Assembly: GCA_902773045.1 (NCBI GenBank)
Contig: CACYDE010000288.1
Span: 1 to 6,177, forward strand
DNA length: 6,177 nucleotides
From: an uncultured Ruminococcus sp.
Lineage (GTDB): Bacteria; Bacillota; Clostridia; Oscillospirales; Acutalibacteraceae
Direction of reading: 5' to 3'
Shown here piece after piece: positions 4,333 to 6,177 of the stretch. The notes beneath the pieces were generated by a model. That model was not told where the DNA came from and searched no databases. It saw nothing but the letters and a program-made list of their open reading frames with translations. The translations under genes were made by a program, and so were the position numbers. Each line of letters starts with the position of its first letter. The first letter of the stretch is position 1.

Positions 4333-5658
4333 ATGTTTACATTTGAAAGAAAAAGACTATTCGCCGCCGTTCTTGCCGCCGTCCTTTTTGTCACAGCTCT
4401 GGCAGGCTGTGATCCTTCCGACAACTCCTCGGGAACTGCTTCCGGAACCACCGTCTCAACCAAGATCATAGACGACAGCGCGGCAGACCCGCTCATGGGC
4501 GAAGGAAATAACGGCCCGATCAAAATGAAGGTTTGGGGACCCGATCCTTATATCCACCTTTTAAGACAGCAGTGCGACAGATTCTCGGAAACGATGGCTC
4601 CTTACGGAGACGTCCAGATCGAGGTCGTTCCTCAGGGTGAAGCCGACACAGCGACGAACGTTCTCACCGACCCCGAATCTTCCGCAGATGTCTTCGGATT
4701 TGCGTGCGACAACCTCAACCGACTCGTCAAAGCAGGACTTCTTCTTGAAGTCACCGGTGACGAACAAGCTCAGGTCGAAACGGAAAACAGCCCCTCATCC
4801 GTTGAAGCCGCAAAGATCGGCGGAAAACTTTATGCTTACCCCGAAACAGGCGACAACAGCTACTGTCTCGTTTACAACAGGGTCGTTGTTTCCGATGAGG
4901 ACGCAAAAACTTTCGAGGGCGTTCTCAGAGCGTGTAAAGCCGCAAACAAAAAATTTGTCATGAGCGCCGGAAACGGATTTTACTCCTGCATGTTCCTGTT
5001 CACCGGCGGCATCACTCTCGAGGGCTTCGAGAAAGACGGAGAAACTCAGAAATTCAATGAATATGACGAAGAACGTGTTGTCAAAACTATGATGGCGTTC
5101 CGCTCGCTTCTTTTCACCTACAAGGATTATTTCGTCAGCAGCGATGTCACAAAGATCGCCGACGGCTTTAAATCCGACACGGTCGGCGCAGGGATCGACG
5201 GCTCGTGGGATTTCAAGAACATCAAAGACACCCTCGGCGGACGCGCAGGCTTTGCGACTCTCCCGACGATCAACGTTGACGGAGAGCCGACTCAGATCAT
5301 CAATATGTTCGGCTATAAACTGATCGGGGTCAATTCCTGCACAAAATATCCCCACACATCAAAAGAGCTTGCAAGATATCTCGCCGGAGAAGAGTGTCAG
5401 ATGGAAAGAGCCGAACAGCTCAACTGGGGTCCTTCAAACATCAATGCCGCCGAAAGCGATGTCGTTAAAAACGACGCGGCTATCTCGGCGATCCTCGCTC
5501 AGTCAAAATATTCCGTTCCTCAGACCCAGATTTCGGACACATTCTGGGCGCCCCTGAAATCCTTCGGAAACACCCTCATCGACTTTGAAGCGAACATCGA
5601 CGATAACAGCTGCAGAGAACTGCTTCGTCAGACAATTTCAAGCATCCGCGACGAATAG
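4333..5658 (+). CDS. MalE-like sugar ABC transporter solute-binding lipoprotein
   Basis: A 441-residue extracellular solute-binding protein of family 1 (SBP_bac_1, maltose/maltodextrin type). Residues 1-25 are a lipoprotein signal (ERKRLF, hydrophobic core, then LAGC); Cys26 is lipidated, followed by a Ser/Thr/Gly linker to about 60. The mature domain starts with KMKVWGPDP (64-72). Family landmarks are GGKLYAYPETGDN (163-175), GIDGSWDF (287-294), LPTINVDG (310-317), GYKLIGVNS (327-335), GPSNINAAES (366-375) and the C-terminal FWAPLKSFGN (404-413). It would capture an oligosaccharide outside the membrane and deliver it to an ABC permease; the exact sugar cannot be read. GAAGG lies 7 nt before ATG 4333. 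It has its own promoter and is followed by hairpins, and no permease gene follows in the remaining 500 bp, so its transporter must be encoded elsewhere or it is an orphan. No promoter-proximal regulator is seen. Confidence 0.92.
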   Translation: MFTFERKRLFAAVLAAVLFVTALAGCDPSDNSSGTASGTTVSTKIIDDSAADPLMGEGNNGPIKMKVWGPDPYIHLLRQQCDRFSETMAPYGDVQIEVVPQGEADTATNVLTDPESSADVFGFACDNLNRLVKAGLLLEVTGDEQAQVETENSPSSVEAAKIGGKLYAYPETGDNSYCLVYNRVVVSDEDAKTFEGVLRACKAANKKFVMSAGNGFYSCMFLFTGGITLEGFEKDGETQKFNEYDEERVVKTMMAFRSLLFTYKDYFVSSDVTKIADGFKSDTVGAGIDGSWDFKNIKDTLGGRAGFATLPTINVDGEPTQIINMFGYKLIGVNSCTKYPHTSKELARYLAGEECQMERAEQLNWGPSNINAAESDVVKNDAAISAILAQSKYSVPQTQISDTFWAPLKSFGNTLIDFEANIDDNSCRELLRQTISSIRDE

Positions 5659-5676
5659 GCTTGAGATCAAATAAAA

Positions 5677-5697
5677 TATTTCACGTCCGGTGAAATA
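5677..5697 (+). other. AT-rich hairpin behind the binding-protein gene
   Basis: TATTTCAC (5677-5684) pairs perfectly with GTGAAATA (5690-5697) over a 5-nt loop. No T-tract follows. It may stabilise the mRNA end ahead of the next hairpin. Confidence 0.5.
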
Positions 5698-5703
5698 ATT
5701 ATA

Positions 5704-5744
5704 AACAAGCGGCTGATTTTCCCCCAGCCGCTTGTTATTATATA
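5704..5744 (+). terminator. Terminator of the binding-protein gene
   Basis: AACAAGCGGCTG (5704-5715) pairs exactly with CAGCCGCTTGTT (5725-5736), a 12-bp GC-rich stem with a 9-nt loop. The tail ATTATATA is T-poor for a classical terminator, but stem strength and position make termination or 3'-end processing likely. The 14-mer CTTGTTATTATATA (5731-5744) is immediately duplicated at 5745-5758, which copies the 3' arm edge and tail. Confidence 0.7.
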
Positions 5745-5842
5745 CTTGTTATTATATACATAATATACATACACAAATAATATACTCAAACTTCCAGCAT
5801 AATAATTACCCGCATTTCTTATCGAAACTGTGTTTTTAGGAA
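5745..5842. other. AT-rich spacer, nothing recognised
   Basis: After the duplicated 14-mer the sequence is TA-rich (ATATAC-type steps) with no ORF, promoter of quality or hairpin I would defend. It leads directly into element D. Confidence 0.5.
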
Positions 5843-6024
5843 TTTAAGGAAACACTGATTAAATCCCATCCTACGAACTGAGCACCCATCTTGCTTGCAT
5901 CTTTTCGTCAAATTGACTTCAAAATCCTTGAAATACGTCAGTATTCCTGCAGATTTTTCAGCCAATTTGCCTAAAAATCTGACTGCGCAATATGGGCGCT
6001 CGATTTAATCAATGTTTCCTTAAA
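5843..6024. mobile_element. MITE-like element D with 23-bp terminal inverted repeats
   Basis: The ends at 5843-5865 and 6002-6024 are inverted repeats of 23 bp with one mismatch, beginning TTTAAGGAAACA and ending GATTAAATC. Just inside, GAGCACCCAT (5880-5889) and ATGGGCGCTC (5992-6001) extend the symmetry with one mismatch. CAGATTTTT (5950-5958) and AAAAATCTG (5973-5981) form an internal hairpin. The block 5926-5947 is shared with repeat A, and the tip TTAAGG-A-AACAC matches TTAAGG-C-AACAC of A and C. The element is 182 bp, has no ORF, and would be mobilised in trans if at all. TTAA at both tips could be part of the repeat or a target duplication. Confidence 0.8.
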
Positions 6025-6066
6025 CAAAATTCCGATTAACCGAATAAATGGGTTCGGGGCGATAGC

Positions 6067-6136
6067 CCCCTTTTCCTCGAGGGAAAGGGGCAATGTCATC
6101 AACTTAACGAGAAAACGTTTACGTTTTCTCAGTTAA
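6067..6136. other. Two tandem strong hairpins near the window end
   Basis: CCCCTTTTCC (6067-6076) pairs with GGGAAAGGGG (6081-6090) around TCGA, with one T-G pair. TTAAC-GAGAAAACG (6104-6117) pairs with CGTTTTCTC-A-GTTAA (6122-6136) with one bulged A, 14 pairs in all. The second is followed by A-rich rather than T-rich sequence on the plus strand. They could be the 3' end of a minus-strand gene outside the window, or another intergenic repeat. The last 40 bases carry nothing I recognise. Confidence 0.45.
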
Positions 6137-6177
6137 TAAAAAAACAAGAATAGAGTTAATGGGATATTTATTTTTAA

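Noticed and set aside
4226..4471. 81-codon frame overlapping the start of the binding-protein gene
   Set aside because: It lies in another frame, is Pro-rich from signal-peptide codons, and has no ribosome site.
4795..5355. 186-codon minus-strand frame opposite the binding-protein gene
   Set aside because: It lies wholly inside a gene with clear family motifs and has no ribosome site or recognisable domain; antisense frames of this length are common in GC-richer genes.

Overview
This window looks like an accessory or intergenic-rich stretch of a low-GC, Gram-positive Clostridia genome, most likely an anaerobic gut Ruminococcus-like (Oscillospiraceae) bacterium. That assignment is an inference. 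It rests on strong AGGAG-type ribosome binding sites, TTGACA/TAAAAT promoters, AT-rich spacers, two lipoprotein signal peptides with no outer-membrane features, a MalE-type solute-binding lipoprotein, and small zinc-ribbon and two-helix membrane proteins of a kind seen in such genomes.

Layout, left to right. Positions 1-205 hold one copy (A) of a dispersed non-coding repeat. Its terminal TTAAGG lies on the stop codon of a minus-strand BspA-type leucine-rich-repeat lipoprotein gene (202-1071). A short related repeat (B, 1191-1268) sits in the spacer before a plus-strand low-molecular-weight protein tyrosine phosphatase gene (1453-1929), which ends at a clear intrinsic terminator (1978-2010). 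Convergent with it is a small XRE-family regulator gene (2010-2234, minus). Upstream of the regulator is a perfect 8-5-8 palindrome (2348-2368) inside the spacer of a strong plus-strand promoter (2342-2370). This promoter points into about 230 bp with no ORF. A second strong promoter (2602-2630) leads to a zinc-ribbon/coiled-coil/DUF4177-like gene. The first nine codons of that gene end in an in-frame amber codon (2734-2736) although both zinc knuckles are intact. A small two-helix membrane protein gene follows (3521-3739). Then come repeat copy C (3808 to about 4013 or beyond), a perfect terminator (4130-4172), a promoter (4226-4254), and a MalE-like sugar-binding lipoprotein gene (4333-5658) with hairpins behind it. 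The last 500 bp carry no gene. They hold a MITE-like element (D, 5843-6024) with 23-bp terminal inverted repeats and two further long hairpins.

The genes do not form one operon. The most coherent units are the XRE gene with its candidate operator and divergent promoter, the zinc-ribbon protein with the small membrane protein (same strand, possibly co-expressed), and the solo solute-binding protein. The most notable signals are the amber-interrupted zinc ribbon, the operator-controlled promoter that faces no gene, and the TTAAGG-ended repeat family with four related copies in 6 kb. I found no CRISPR array, tRNA, rRNA, transposase or recognisable defence operon.
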